Assembly (NCBI RefSeq): GCF_000732325.1
Contig: NZ_BBIW01000009.1
Location: 1 to 64,000 of the forward strand
Length of the DNA stretch: 64,000 bases
From: Paenibacillus sp. TCA20
GTDB lineage: Bacteria > Bacillota > Bacilli > Paenibacillales > Paenibacillaceae
Direction: 5' to 3'
Shown: positions 1 to 8,756 of the stretch, piece by piece
Layout of the letters: each line of letters opens with the position of its first letter
Numbering within the stretch: position 1 is the stretch's first letter
The notes under the pieces: model-generated
What the model was told of the DNA's origin: nothing
The model's input: the letters and a program-made list of their open reading frames with translations, nothing else
The model's database searches: none
Program-made: the position numbers and the translations under genes

Positions 1-79
1 TACGAGGTAGATAGGCTGGGGGTGGAAGTGCAGCAATGCATGGAGCTGACCAGTACTAATCGGTCGAGGGCTTATCCTA
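1..79 (+). rRNA. 23S rRNA, 3' end (partial)
   Basis: The first ~79 bases match the conserved 3' end of bacterial 23S rRNA, including the CAGTACTAATCGGTCGAGGG stretch and the closing GGCTTATCC. The gene starts outside the window. The 5S gene follows in the usual order, so this is the tail of an rrn operon. The exact mature 3' end is placed to within a few bases. Confidence 0.93.
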
Positions 80-234
80 AGAGTTTTCGAAGAAAACTTG
101 CTTCGGAAGCATAAGCACAGAACCCCGAGAACAACGGGGAAGCACTAAATCGCACATTGTTTCGTATCTAGTTTTCAGGGAGTAAATCCTTGTTATAGTG
201 ATTTTTCAAGAAGCGAAAGCTTCGAAAAATCCTG
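80..234 (+). other. 23S-5S internal transcribed spacer
   Basis: Spacer between 23S and 5S rRNA, with no tRNA gene visible. It contains a hairpin at 201-230 (ATTTTTC and GAAGC arms around a GAAA tetraloop, two bulged bases) just before the 5S 5' end, which probably serves in rRNA processing. The processing role is inferred from position. Confidence 0.6.
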
Positions 235-351
235 TTTGGTGGCGATAGCGGAGGGGTTCCACACGTACCCATCCCGAACACGACCGTTAAGCCCTCCAGC
301 GCCGATGGTACTTGGACCGCAGGGTCCTGGGAGAGTAGGACGTCGCCAAGC
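235..351 (+). rRNA. rrf: 5S rRNA
   Basis: A 117-base region with the standard 5S features: a TTTGGTGGCGAT start, the conserved CCCATCCCGAACACG loop, GTTAAGCC, and a closing strand GGACGTCGCCAAGC complementary to the 5' end (helix I). It lies directly after the 23S spacer and is followed by a strong terminator, completing the rrn operon. Confidence 0.95.
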
Positions 352-358
352 ACACATA

Positions 359-395
359 AGACACTATCGATGAAATTCGATAGTGTCTTTTTTTT
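359..395 (+). terminator. rrn operon terminator
   Basis: A perfect 12-bp inverted repeat (AGACACTATCGA / TCGATAGTGTCT, 6-base loop) followed by a run of T residues, eight bases after the 5S gene. Textbook intrinsic terminator. Confidence 0.92.
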
Positions 396-427
396 GCTCG
401 AGAGCTTAAACATAAAATATCGAATAA

Positions 428-461
428 TTTAGTACCAAGTACTAGTACCAAGTGTTATAAT
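428..461 (+). promoter_or_regulatory. FapR-like operator and -10 element ahead of fabH
   Basis: TTTAGTACCAAGTACTAGT at 428-446 agrees at most positions with the FapR operator known from B. subtilis (ATTAGTACCTAGTCTTAAT type). A second TAGTACCAAGTGTTAT half-copy follows at 444-459, and TATAAT at 456-461 is a good -10. FapR represses fatty-acid synthesis genes and is relieved by malonyl-CoA; the downstream gene is a FabH, which fits. FapR itself is not in this window. The site is inferred from motif similarity and context. Confidence 0.6.
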
Positions 462-492
462 GGTGATACTAACTGTAAGGAAGGTGAACAGG

Positions 493-1488
493 ATGTATCA
501 GTCAAATGCGAAAATTACGGCAATAGGTACTTATGTACCGCAGAAAATATTATCTAACGAAGATCTCGAAAAAATGGTAGATACGAATGATGAGTGGATC
601 GTACAGCGTACAGGCATGCGAGAACGAAGAATAGCTGCTGAGAACGAGTTTGTATCTGATCTGAGCTATAAAGCAGTTGCAGACATGATTAAACGCTACG
701 CTGTTGATGTAACCGATGTAGATATGATTCTGGTGGCCACTAGTACAGCGGAGTATACTTTTCCGAACGTCGCTTCCCGAATTCAACAGCATTTTAATAT
801 TAAACAAGCAGGTGCTATTGATCTAGGATCAGCTTGTGCGGGATTTGTTTACGGATTGCAGTTGGCAGATGGAATGGTATCCAGTGGTATTCACAAGAAA
901 GTGCTTGTTGTTGGTGCTGAGACTCTTTCCAAAATCACAGATTATACAGACCGATCTACCTGCATCCTCTTTGGGGATGGGGCCGGAGTTGTGTTGATCG
1001 AAAGAGATGCGGAGCATCCAGGATTTATATCTACGGTATCCGGCACTCATGGCAGTGGTGGAGGTCATTTATATAGAAGAACATTTGCTACAGAGATTGA
1101 TGGACTGAATATTGAGAAGGACTCATTTCTTGTTCAGAACGGACGGGAGGTCTACAAATGGGCAGTACGCCATGTGCCTGAGGCATCTAATCAACTGATT
1201 AAGGAATCAGGGCTGCAGCCGGAAGATATCGATTGGTTTGTACCGCACAGCGCGAATTTAAGAATGATTGAATCCATTTGTGTGAAAGGCCCGATTCCTA
1301 TTGAGCGTACATTGACTAGTGTAGAGTATAGAGGAAATACCTCGGCTGCCTCGATCCCCTTGGCAATTCAGCTCGGACTTGATGACGGGCGTCTGAAATA
1401 TAATGATAAGATGCTGCTGTTTGGATTTGGTGGTGGCCTAACGTATGCAGGAGTGATTATGCGCTGGACCGTACCGGATAGGGACTAA
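493..1488 (+). CDS. fabH: 3-oxoacyl-ACP synthase III (KAS III, FabH family)
   Basis: Predicted beta-ketoacyl-ACP synthase III, which condenses an acyl-CoA primer with malonyl-ACP to start fatty-acid elongation in the cytosol. The 331-residue length is normal for the family. The catalytic triad is visible: Cys115 in GSACAGF, His252 in VPHSAN and Asn282 in RGNTSAA. The ATG at 493 is chosen because AAGGAAGGTG lies just upstream; an in-frame codon 33 bases earlier has no such site. The gene is monocistronic, between the rrn terminator and its own terminator at 1496-1525. With its FapR-like operator it resembles the second KAS III of Bacillales (fabHB/yhfB) rather than the copy in the main fab cluster; that distinction is inferred. 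Such enzymes usually prefer branched-chain primers. Confidence 0.9.
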   Translation: MYQSNAKITAIGTYVPQKILSNEDLEKMVDTNDEWIVQRTGMRERRIAAENEFVSDLSYKAVADMIKRYAVDVTDVDMILVATSTAEYTFPNVASRIQQHFNIKQAGAIDLGSACAGFVYGLQLADGMVSSGIHKKVLVVGAETLSKITDYTDRSTCILFGDGAGVVLIERDAEHPGFISTVSGTHGSGGGHLYRRTFATEIDGLNIEKDSFLVQNGREVYKWAVRHVPEASNQLIKESGLQPEDIDWFVPHSANLRMIESICVKGPIPIERTLTSVEYRGNTSAASIPLAIQLGLDDGRLKYNDKMLLFGFGGGLTYAGVIMRWTVPDRD

Positions 1489-1495
1489 AACAATA

Positions 1496-1525
1496 AGGAA
1501 TGGGGAGCTTGTCCTCATTCCTTTT
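1496..1525 (+). terminator. terminator after fabH
   Basis: AAGGAATG and CATTCCTT arms with further partial pairing (GGGA/TCCT), ending in TTTT, eight bases past the fabH stop. Confidence 0.75.
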
Positions 1526-1581
1526 ACATAATGGATTTGAGTATCAAGAGACCTGCGATGAATTGGCATGATTAAAATCTA

Positions 1582-2622
1582 TTATGAATTTATGACATAT
1601 CCCTCGCTTATCTTTTGGAATGTATTTTCATCCGCGATAATAAATAACTTAGCTTGTTCTGGAATGATAGTATTAGGCCTTCTTATGATACTAGTATCAT
1701 CGTGATCAGCAATCAATAAGGCACCCATTGCTTTTATTTCCTCGAACGCGTCATTGTAAGTTATCCATTCTTTCTTTTTGTTAATAACATATATTTTCTC
1801 GCCACTCTCTGTGCTGAGCAGATTCATAAAAAGCTTGGAAGAACCTTTATGTACACTTGCATGGGCGATCAGATAGGAGATAGACTGCTGTGAAAGGATG
1901 AGCTCGTCTACCTTCGCATGCTTAAAGTTCATAAGGTGATTCTCCTTAAGAATCTCTGCTATGGTGTATATATGGCGGTTCACTTTCTCGCCGTAGCTTT
2001 CAATTGTTGTGGCAATCAGCAGTGTCTGTCCATCTGCATATTTGGCCGGTACTCCTTGAGGAGAAAAGATAATAACGGCTTTTGATTTGGCCACATTTGC
2101 ACGATCAAGTGTCTCGTATTCTGTCGGCTCGCCTTGAATGTAATGAATTTGACTATGATCTATGGGGCTCGAAGGAAGATCAGCGATAAGTACGATGTTA
2201 TGAACGCTGTCGCTGTTCAGCATTTCCTTAATGGTGTCTTTGATCTTATCGTCAGACCAGCCAATAATGACATAATGATCCTCACCTCTATAATCCATTT
2301 TTCCTTCCTCCTTCATCTTGATCCATTTAATAAATCGTTCCGATACTTTAGCAACGAGCGTCCCGATCAGAAAAAGTCCTGTAAAAATAACGATCGTACC
2401 GAAAATCATTCCAGGTAGGGTCTCAGGGAAGTAATCCCCATAACCGACCGTTGTGGTCGTAACAATAACCCACCAGAGACCTTTGATATAGGTCGAGAAT
2501 TTCTCAGGCTCCAGAATATGAATGATGATCGGGCTTATGAAGAAGAAGGATAGTGTAAAATAGATAAGCGTTATATTGCTCATTTTAAACATTTTCTCGA
2601 AAGCCTTACGCCAAAAAAGCAT
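1582..2622 (-). CDS. potassium channel with RCK/TrkA-N domain (YugO-like)
   Basis: Two-transmembrane K+ channel subunit expected to tetramerise in the cytoplasmic membrane. The order is: short N-terminus, first membrane helix (around LIYFTLSFFFISPIIIHIL), pore helix with selectivity filter TTVGYGDYFP, second helix, then from about residue 95 a Rossmann-type RCK domain (HYVIIGWSDDKIKDTI) that normally gates the channel by ligand or ion binding. Length 346 aa is close to B. subtilis YugO, a channel linked to biofilm signalling; orthology is inferred. The start at 2622 is preferred because AGGTGG sits 4-6 bases before it, whereas the in-frame ATG 12 bases upstream would lie within or before that ribosome site. 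Confidence 0.88.
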   Translation of the reverse strand: MLFWRKAFEKMFKMSNITLIYFTLSFFFISPIIIHILEPEKFSTYIKGLWWVIVTTTTVGYGDYFPETLPGMIFGTIVIFTGLFLIGTLVAKVSERFIKWIKMKEEGKMDYRGEDHYVIIGWSDDKIKDTIKEMLNSDSVHNIVLIADLPSSPIDHSQIHYIQGEPTEYETLDRANVAKSKAVIIFSPQGVPAKYADGQTLLIATTIESYGEKVNRHIYTIAEILKENHLMNFKHAKVDELILSQQSISYLIAHASVHKGSSKLFMNLLSTESGEKIYVINKKKEWITYNDAFEEIKAMGALLIADHDDTSIIRRPNTIIPEQAKLFIIADENTFQKISEGYVINS

Positions 2623-2775
2623 AGCCCACCTCATTTTTAATTTGTGTAGCGCAGCTGGATTATGGCATTTATTTACGGCTTAAACATAGCTGCGTTCCAC
2701 TACTTTTCAAAATATTTACAGTGAGTTCTATTATATAAAACTTCTTGCCGCTCGGCTATCTAAATCCTTTCCCTG

Positions 2776-2812
2776 AAAAAAGAGCACATACCGACTGGGT
2801 CGGCATGTGCTC
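2776..2812 (-). terminator. terminator of the amidase gene
   Basis: Read on the minus strand, GAGCACATGCCGAC pairs with GTCGGTATGTGCTC and is followed by TTTTTT. It lies 40 bases beyond the amidase stop codon. Confidence 0.88.
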
Positions 2813-2852
2813 ATCTTATGAAATCGTTGTGTGTCTATAAACGATATCATAA

Positions 2853-4790
2853 CTACTCAGACAACATAGGGGCTATACGGTGCTGTGTTCCCTGCTCGTA
2901 GCTATAAGCGAGCTTGATGAGTTTACCTTCATCATAGGCTCTGCCAAGGAATTCAATCCCGACAGGAAGTCCGTTCTTGGTGAAACCAGCTGGAACCGTG
3001 ATAGCGGGGAATCCAGAGAATGCGCTAAGCCGGTTATTACCGCCGGCATTCTGAGGCTCACCTATTACCGCAGCAGCCGCAGCTGTACTAGGATACACAA
3101 TGGCATCCAGGTTATGGTCTGCCATCACTTGTAGAAGAGAGTCTTTGGCCAGCTTCGTTCGCTTCAGCACGATATCTTTGTATTCCTCGGTTTCCAATGT
3201 TTCACGGGCATCGCGGGACTTCATCGATTGCTCTTGGTCTAAATCATAATTGCCAGATGCAATGATCTCAGACAAGGTGGCGTATGGAGCATCTTCACCA
3301 AGTCCTTTAAGGTAGTCATTAAGCTGGAATTTGAACTCATAGCTGCTGAGACTTGGATACTTAGAGAGTTCGGCCAAATTAGGGAGCTTGATCTCTACAG
3401 CAGTAGCGCCAAGTCCTTCAATTTTATCAATCGCATTATAAATAATGGAGGAGGTTTCTTGTTCTGCATCACTGCTGGTGGAGAAAAGCTCAGTAGCTAC
3501 ACCGATGCGAGCGCCTTGCAGGCCTTGTGGGTCCAAATGATCGAGATAGCTCTCTGGAATTCGTCCGACGCTTGCTGCGGTGCTCACATCCTCAGGGTCA
3601 TATCCTGCAATAGCATCCAGCATGATCGCAGCGTCTTCGACGGTGCGCGCCATAGGTCCGCCTACATCCTGTGTGAGTGCAAGCGGAATGATTCCGTCAC
3701 GGCTTGCTAGTCCAATCGTTGGACGAATCCCTACAAGACTATTAAAACTGGAAGGGATACGGATTGAGCCTCCGGTATCTGTGCCTAAGCCTGCAGCTGC
3801 AAAGTTGGCGGCAATCGCAGCACCCGTCCCCCCGCTTGAACCGCCGGGATAGTGATCCAGTGCATAAGGGTTTAAGGTCTGTCCACCGAGTGAGCTGGAT
3901 GTTGTGATGCCGAAGGCAAATTCATGCAGATTTGTTTTGCCCAAGATGATTGCACCGGCTTTTTTCAATCTGGCGATTTGCTCTGCATCTTCATCTGGAA
4001 TAGAATCCTTGAGGCATAGGCAGCCTGCTGAGGTTGGCATATCATTCGTATCATAATTATCCTTGACCAGAATCGGGATCCCATGAAGATGACTGCGAGG
4101 TCCTGTACTTGTACGTTCCTTATCGAGTTCAGCTGCAATATCAAGAGCATCATCGTTTATTGTGAGTACTGCATTTAGAGAAGGACCTTGATCATCATAC
4201 TGTTCAATCCGATCCAGATACATTTGCACAAGCTGGACAGAGGTCAGCTTTCCTTGTTCCATCGCTTGTTGCATATCTGAAATGGTAGCTTCCTCGATTT
4301 CAAAAGGCTGTATGTATTCTAAGACACGTTCATAGATAAGCTGGACATCTGAAACGGTAAGCGGAGTTCTTGGGAAGAAGGAGTCTTTACTGTAGCCTGT
4401 CATAATTTCAGCTTGAGCTACAGCACTAATCGCATCAGCATAGGAGCTGTTTTGAGGGGTATCTTTAAATGAACGGTCTGCTGCAGGCAGAGAGAGCCAT
4501 TCCTGAATGGTTTGGGCTGCGCTTTGTCTTGATATCACGGTGCTGGTGGGTCTCTCCAAGGTAAATGGAACCCCCGCAGTCTCTGCAGCCCGCTTCATTT
4601 GATCGTAAAAATAGGCGGCGTCTGCAGGCTTGTTACCGGTGAGCTCGGCAGAGGATGTACCACCTGAAGTTGTTCCGTCTGCTGCTGATGCTGTATAGGC
4701 AGGAAGCAGGAAGGAGCTGGTTAGGAGTGCAGCTGCAAGCAAGGCTTGTCCACTTTTTTTCCATCGGCGTAACGGCTGGTTCACATTCAT
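2853..4790 (-). CDS. exported amidase-signature hydrolase with an SLH-like N-terminal module
   Basis: Predicted secreted amidase of the amidase-signature (Ser-cisSer-Lys) family, hydrolysing a C-N amide bond in an unknown substrate. Residues 1-37 form a signal peptide (KK, hydrophobic core, AYTASA cleavage region). Residues ~40-160 resemble an S-layer-homology repeat (SFKDTPQNSSYADAISAV, then IMTGYSKDSFFP). The catalytic domain follows: Lys in ILVKDNYD, cis-Ser in PGGSSGG, nucleophilic Ser in DTGGSIRIPS, and a C-terminal GFPAITVPAG block. At 645 aa it is longer than the ~470-500 aa cytosolic relatives because of the N-terminal part. The start at 4790 follows AAGGAGAG; a longer frame upstream lacks a ribosome site. 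It could sit on the cell wall through the SLH-like part. Monocistronic. Confidence 0.88.
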   Translation of the reverse strand: MNVNQPLRRWKKSGQALLAAALLTSSFLLPAYTASAADGTTSGGTSSAELTGNKPADAAYFYDQMKRAAETAGVPFTLERPTSTVISRQSAAQTIQEWLSLPAADRSFKDTPQNSSYADAISAVAQAEIMTGYSKDSFFPRTPLTVSDVQLIYERVLEYIQPFEIEEATISDMQQAMEQGKLTSVQLVQMYLDRIEQYDDQGPSLNAVLTINDDALDIAAELDKERTSTGPRSHLHGIPILVKDNYDTNDMPTSAGCLCLKDSIPDEDAEQIARLKKAGAIILGKTNLHEFAFGITTSSSLGGQTLNPYALDHYPGGSSGGTGAAIAANFAAAGLGTDTGGSIRIPSSFNSLVGIRPTIGLASRDGIIPLALTQDVGGPMARTVEDAAIMLDAIAGYDPEDVSTAASVGRIPESYLDHLDPQGLQGARIGVATELFSTSSDAEQETSSIIYNAIDKIEGLGATAVEIKLPNLAELSKYPSLSSYEFKFQLNDYLKGLGEDAPYATLSEIIASGNYDLDQEQSMKSRDARETLETEEYKDIVLKRTKLAKDSLLQVMADHNLDAIVYPSTAAAAAVIGEPQNAGGNNRLSAFSGFPAITVPAGFTKNGLPVGIEFLGRAYDEGKLIKLAYSYEQGTQHRIAPMLSE

Positions 4791-4838
4791 ATAAACACTC
4801 TCCTTGTAGGTTGATCTTGAGCTCAGAGTCGATAGCAT

Positions 4839-5254
4839 ATCCTAACTCGTGTCACTTAGATCTTATTTAATGTCATAAATTGTTACAAGCATAGCAGGTA
4901 TGTAATAAAGCGATTACATCAATTGTTTTCTGCAAATTGCTCTTTATTTCAGATAAATATCTCTATGAAAATAAAATTGATCAAGGAGTCTTAAGACTAT
5001 TCTCACAGCTTCAATGTAAACTAAATTGACATTATGAGTATCTAGTTAGTTCTCTCGAGTATACTTCTGCGTTTGTCTAACATGTTAGGAGAGTGGGGCT
5101 CTCACTTTATTTGGTTTTCTATTACTTACTCCGTATTGTGAATTTTGTAGTGTCAATCGTTCATAATGAACGTTCTTGGTATGTAAGGACTTCTTCTTTC
5201 GCAGGCACTTTAAAGGAATGATATAATGAAGGATGTTATAGAAAGGAGAGTCTC
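4839..5254. other. intergenic region between the amidase gene and topB
   Basis: About 415 bases without a convincing gene. It should hold the divergent promoters of the amidase gene and topB. The left two thirds are AT-rich and show no RNA structure I recognise. Confidence 0.6.
5158..5227 (+). promoter_or_regulatory. palindrome and promoter upstream of topB
   Basis: CGTTCATAATGAACG (5158-5172) is a perfect 15-base palindrome of the kind bound by dimeric repressors. It lies about 50 bases upstream of TATAAT (5222-5227), the probable -10 of topB; a weak -35 (TTCGCA) precedes it. The regulator is unknown. Confidence 0.4.
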
Positions 5255-7399
5255 ATGAAAGTACTTGTTCTAGCAGAAAAGCCCTCCGTCGCACGTGAGA
5301 TTGCGCGTGTAATGGGAAGCAGAGAGAAGCATAAGAGCTATTTTGAAGGACCTAAATATGTAGTGACTTGGGCTTTGGGCCATCTGGTCGGATTGGCTGA
5401 GCCTGAGGATTATGATCATAAATATGCAACCTGGAACCTTGCGGACCTGCCGATTCTACCGAAGCAGACGAAGCTGAAGGTGCTGAGAGAAACCCAGCAT
5501 CAATATAAAGCAGTGCAGCAGCTCATGAAGCGACAAGATATCAAGGAACTCGTCATTGCAACTGATGCTGCTCGTGAAGGTGAGCTATTGGCCCGCTGGA
5601 TTATGCAGATGGCGCATTTCAAGAAGCCTTTTAAACGCTTATGGATCTCGTCTCAGACGGACAAAGCCATCAAAGAAGGGTTTGCAAACTTGAAGCCGGG
5701 TCAGCAGTTTGATCGTTTGTATGAATCGGCACGCTGCCGTGCTGAGGCGGACTGGATGATCGGTCTCAATGTCACCCGCGCTCTTACCGTTAAATATAAT
5801 GCCCAGCTGTCTGCGGGACGCGTCCAAACCCCGACTCTTGGCATGATCATGAATCGGGAAAAGGAAATCATGAATTTCCGATCAGAGGAATACGACACGT
5901 TGTCTGCTGATTTTGGCAGCTTCCAAGCAATGTGGCGAGCGCCTCAGGGAGACTCTCGTATTTTTGATAAAGCTCGGACAGAAGAGCTTAAGCGCAAGCT
6001 TGAAGGACGTTCCGGCAAGGTCGTTCAAGTCAAAAAAAGCGAGAAGGTTGAAACCCATCCGCTGGCATACGACTTAACCGAGCTGCAGAGAGATGCCAAT
6101 AAGCGATATGGCTTCTCAGCGAAACAAACCTCTAATCTCCTGCAGAAATTGTACGAGCAGCATAAGCTGGTCACTTATCCACGGACAGACAGCAGATACT
6201 TACCTTCAGATATGACAGAGACGTTCAAGGAGCGTCTGGAAAGTGTAGCGGTAGGCCCGTATAGTTCATTAGCAAGACCGCTGCTTCGGACCAAGCTTCT
6301 GGTCACGAAGCGTGTGGTGGATGACAGTAAAGTGAGTGACCACCATGCCATTATCCCTACAGAGCAAACGGTTCTGCTCAATCAATTGTCTGCGGAGGAG
6401 CGCAAGCTCTACGATCTGATTGTAAGACGATTTATAAGTCTGTTCTATCCACCAGCCCGATATGATGCGGTTCAGGTTAAGATTGAAGCAGAGAATGAAG
6501 CTTTTATTGTAAAAGGAACAACGGTTAAAAATCACGGATGGCGTGAAGTATATGGTGCAGAAGGTTACAGCGATGAGGATGAAGAGACTTCTGATGATGA
6601 CTCCTCGGATTCAAGAGGAAGTGGGCAGCAGCTGCCTGAGCTTCGCGAAGGGGAGCTCATCAAGATTCAGCGATGCATCATCAAGTCAGCTCGTACAATG
6701 CCGCCTAAACGCTATAATGAAGCAGCTTTACTGGCTCAGATGGAGAAGCATGGTCTGGGTACACCTGCGACCAGAGCTGATATTATCGAGAAGCTTGTCA
6801 GCAGTGACACGATTGAACGTCAGGGCAATGTGATGCACCCTACTGGCAAAGGGAAACAGCTGATTGAACTGGCAGCACCACAGCTTCGTACACCTGAGCT
6901 CACTGCCAAATGGGAGTCTGAGCTGGAGCGCATTGGCAAAGGTCAGGGATCTCCTGAACCATTCTTAAACGGAATTCGGAAGATGGCGGACGAACTTGTG
7001 CGCAGTGTCAAGAATAGTACCACGGAATACAAGCCGCACAATGTATCTAACAGCCATTGTCCAGATTGTGGTACAAGACTGCTCGAGAAGAAATCCAAGC
7101 GAGGCAAGTTCCTCGTGTGTCCTGCGGAGGATTGCAGCTACAAGCGATCGGCAGAGAAACGTTTGTCCAACCGCCGTTGTCCGCAATGCCATAAGAAGAT
7201 GGAGCTTAAAGAGGGCAAGGCAGGGATGTATGTGCAGTGTCTGCCATGCGGCATCACGGAGACCTTGGATAAGGACAAGCAGCGGGTTAATAAACGTGAG
7301 CAGCAGAAGCTTGTTAAGCAGTTCGAGAAAAAGGAGCCGATTGGCTCGAATCTTGGTGATCTGCTGAAGGCAGCGATGGAAAAGAAAGAAGGTAAATAG
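5255..7399 (+). CDS. topB: DNA topoisomerase III
   Basis: Type IA topoisomerase that cuts and rejoins one DNA strand and helps decatenate DNA and resolve recombination intermediates. The N-terminal Toprim domain is visible (VLAEKPSVAREIARVMG start; DAAREGELLARW acidic motif). The active-site tyrosine is Tyr308 in VTYPRTDSRYLP. Around residues 435-455 there is a short acidic Asp/Ser/Glu insert. The C-terminus has two Cys4-type zinc ribbons (CPDCG...CPAEDC and CPQC...CLPCG). Its 714 aa matches B. subtilis TopB (~727). AAGGAG lies 7 bases before the ATG. It appears to be transcribed alone or with the small gene that follows. Confidence 0.95.
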   Translation: MKVLVLAEKPSVAREIARVMGSREKHKSYFEGPKYVVTWALGHLVGLAEPEDYDHKYATWNLADLPILPKQTKLKVLRETQHQYKAVQQLMKRQDIKELVIATDAAREGELLARWIMQMAHFKKPFKRLWISSQTDKAIKEGFANLKPGQQFDRLYESARCRAEADWMIGLNVTRALTVKYNAQLSAGRVQTPTLGMIMNREKEIMNFRSEEYDTLSADFGSFQAMWRAPQGDSRIFDKARTEELKRKLEGRSGKVVQVKKSEKVETHPLAYDLTELQRDANKRYGFSAKQTSNLLQKLYEQHKLVTYPRTDSRYLPSDMTETFKERLESVAVGPYSSLARPLLRTKLLVTKRVVDDSKVSDHHAIIPTEQTVLLNQLSAEERKLYDLIVRRFISLFYPPARYDAVQVKIEAENEAFIVKGTTVKNHGWREVYGAEGYSDEDEETSDDDSSDSRGSGQQLPELREGELIKIQRCIIKSARTMPPKRYNEAALLAQMEKHGLGTPATRADIIEKLVSSDTIERQGNVMHPTGKGKQLIELAAPQLRTPELTAKWESELERIGKGQGSPEPFLNGIRKMADELVRSVKNSTTEYKPHNVSNSHCPDCGTRLLEKKSKRGKFLVCPAEDCSYKRSAEKRLSNRRCPQCHKKMELKEGKAGMYVQCLPCGITETLDKDKQRVNKREQQKLVKQFEKKEPIGSNLGDLLKAAMEKKEGK

Positions 7400-7480
7400 G
7401 GCAGTGTGCGGCGCAATACGAAGTATTCGTATAATGCTCGTCCGAAGATGACAATCTATGTCGTAGGGGGTGAGCGACAC

Positions 7481-7618
7481 ATGCCTTATCATAAACCGCT
7501 GAAAATTAAAAACCAGCAAAATAAGTCTAGTGTGCTAGAGGAAAGCAGAACCATTCGTCCGGCCAAGGCCGCCCACACTCCGCCAAGCTTGAACGGCATT
7601 CCTAAGCAGGAATCCTAA
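7481..7618 (+). CDS. small hypothetical protein (45 aa)
   Basis: A 45-residue, very basic, Pro/Lys-rich protein (MPYHKPLKIKNQQNKSS start) with no membrane segment or known domain. The ATG at 7481 has the strong ribosome site AGGGGGTGA eight bases upstream; a longer in-frame version starting at 7406 has none. It lies 81 bases after topB and before a strong terminator, so it may be the last gene of the topB transcript. Function unknown. Confidence 0.55.
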   Translation: MPYHKPLKIKNQQNKSSVLEESRTIRPAKAAHTPPSLNGIPKQES

Positions 7619-7657
7619 GCTGTAAGCTGTTATTCGCAGTGATAAGCTGGCTGCATG

Positions 7658-7690
7658 AGAACCAGATTCAATATTGAATCTGGTTCTTTT
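7658..7690 (+). terminator. terminator after topB and the small gene
   Basis: A perfect 15-bp palindrome (AGAACCAGATTCAAT and its complement, no spacer) followed by TTTT. Confidence 0.85.
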
Positions 7691-7796
7691 GCATGCTTTT
7701 AGGCGCAGTATGAAGTTATGGATAACTGACGCATAGAATAAAGCCCATATAGATACACTATATTCAGCCAACAACATCGGAGCCTGTCCGAGCTCA

Positions 7797-7826
7797 TTGT
7801 CACTCTGTTTCTTCAGAAGCTATAAT
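7797..7826 (+). promoter_or_regulatory. promoter of the DUF1294 gene
   Basis: TTGTCA (7797-7802) and TATAAT (7821-7826) are separated by 18 bases, a good sigma-A promoter about 40 bases before the start codon. Confidence 0.65.
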
Positions 7827-7866
7827 GGAGTGGGGAATGCGATCCCTAAAGAAAGGGGAATTGCCA

Positions 7867-8130
7867 ATGCGGACAGGCATCATTCTATGGTTTGTTTTTA
7901 TAAATGTGGTAGCCTATCTTGTGATGTCAGAGGATAAGAGAAGAGCACAAAAAAGACGAGATCGGGTTCCGGAAAAAACGTTGTTTTTACTTGCTGCGAT
8001 CGGAGGTTCCCTCGGCATACTGATTGCAATGTACCGGAAGCGGCACAAAACAAGGCATGCCAGCTTTACCATTGGCGTACCTGTTCTTCTCTTCGTTAAT
8101 GCTATACTTTATGGCTATTTTTTAAGCTGA
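7867..8130 (+). CDS. DUF1294 small membrane protein
   Basis: An 87-residue protein with an N-terminal membrane helix, a basic cytoplasmic loop (EDKRRAQKRRDRVPE), then the family-typical hydrophobic GGSLGILIAMYRKRHKT segment and a last helix. The pattern K(R)xA...R.PE..L...A..GGs.G...g....RHKT is that of DUF1294 proteins, whose function is unknown. The start at 7867 is chosen for AAAGGGG upstream; an ATG-less extension to 7825 would overlap the -10 of the promoter. It stands alone ahead of the universal stress gene. Confidence 0.8.
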   Translation: MRTGIILWFVFINVVAYLVMSEDKRRAQKRRDRVPEKTLFLLAAIGGSLGILIAMYRKRHKTRHASFTIGVPVLLFVNAILYGYFLS

Positions 8131-8228
8131 GTTTATTATAACGCTTAGTGAAGCTGACAGACAGCTTGTGATTCAAACAAATCCGTAATCGGTTAAATAG
8201 AAGTACATACAGAAAGGTGGCGTTCCTG

Positions 8229-8663
8229 ATGACTTTTTCCAATATTCTACTTGCATACGACGGATCAGAGTTAGCGAACAAAGCGTTTGAGCGCGCAGTG
8301 GAGTTAGCCAAATTATCTGACAATACACAGCTGCATATTGTTCATGTATATGATTTCCCGCGGGTATTTATCGGCGAAGGTCTGGCACCAATCCCACCGT
8401 CGGTAAACAGTGATGTATATGAGCTTGCTGAAGAGACCGTAGACAAGATTAAGAGACGTCTTGTTAATGAGCAGATCGGTGCTAGGGTTGAACTCATTCA
8501 AGGCTCTCCGGTGGATGTCATATTGGAGTATGTGAAACAGAACGAAACGGATCTCATTGTAATAGGCAGCAGAGGACTCAGCGGGATACGTGAATTCGTG
8601 CTGGGCAGTGTAAGCCATCGTGTAGTTCAGGAAGCAGACGTTCCCGTACTCGTAGTGAAATAA
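8229..8663 (+). CDS. universal stress protein, UspA family
   Basis: A 144-residue cytosolic protein with the single-domain alpha/beta Usp fold: ILLAYDGSELANKAF at the N-terminus with the conserved Asp, and the ATP-binding signature GSRGLSGIREFVLGSVS (G-2x-G-9x-GS) at the C-terminus. Usp proteins bind ATP or related nucleotides and rise under starvation and stress; the precise role here is unknown. The start at 8229 is preferred over a GTG at 8217 because AAAGGTGG (8213-8220) is the ribosome site. Confidence 0.88.
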   Translation: MTFSNILLAYDGSELANKAFERAVELAKLSDNTQLHIVHVYDFPRVFIGEGLAPIPPSVNSDVYELAEETVDKIKRRLVNEQIGARVELIQGSPVDVILEYVKQNETDLIVIGSRGLSGIREFVLGSVSHRVVQEADVPVLVVK

Positions 8664-8692
8664 ACAAGATGAAACAGAGCATTTTATTCGAA

Positions 8693-8739
8693 AAAACCAG
8701 TATCTTTCCTGTACTTCATGGGAGCTGCTGGTTTTATTT
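8693..8739 (+). terminator. probable terminator after the usp gene
   Basis: AAAACCAG (8693-8700) pairs with CTGGTTTT (8728-8735), with extra pairing inside, followed by ATTTA. Moderate strength. Confidence 0.5.
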
Positions 8740-8756
8740 ATGTTTCAATTCAATAA

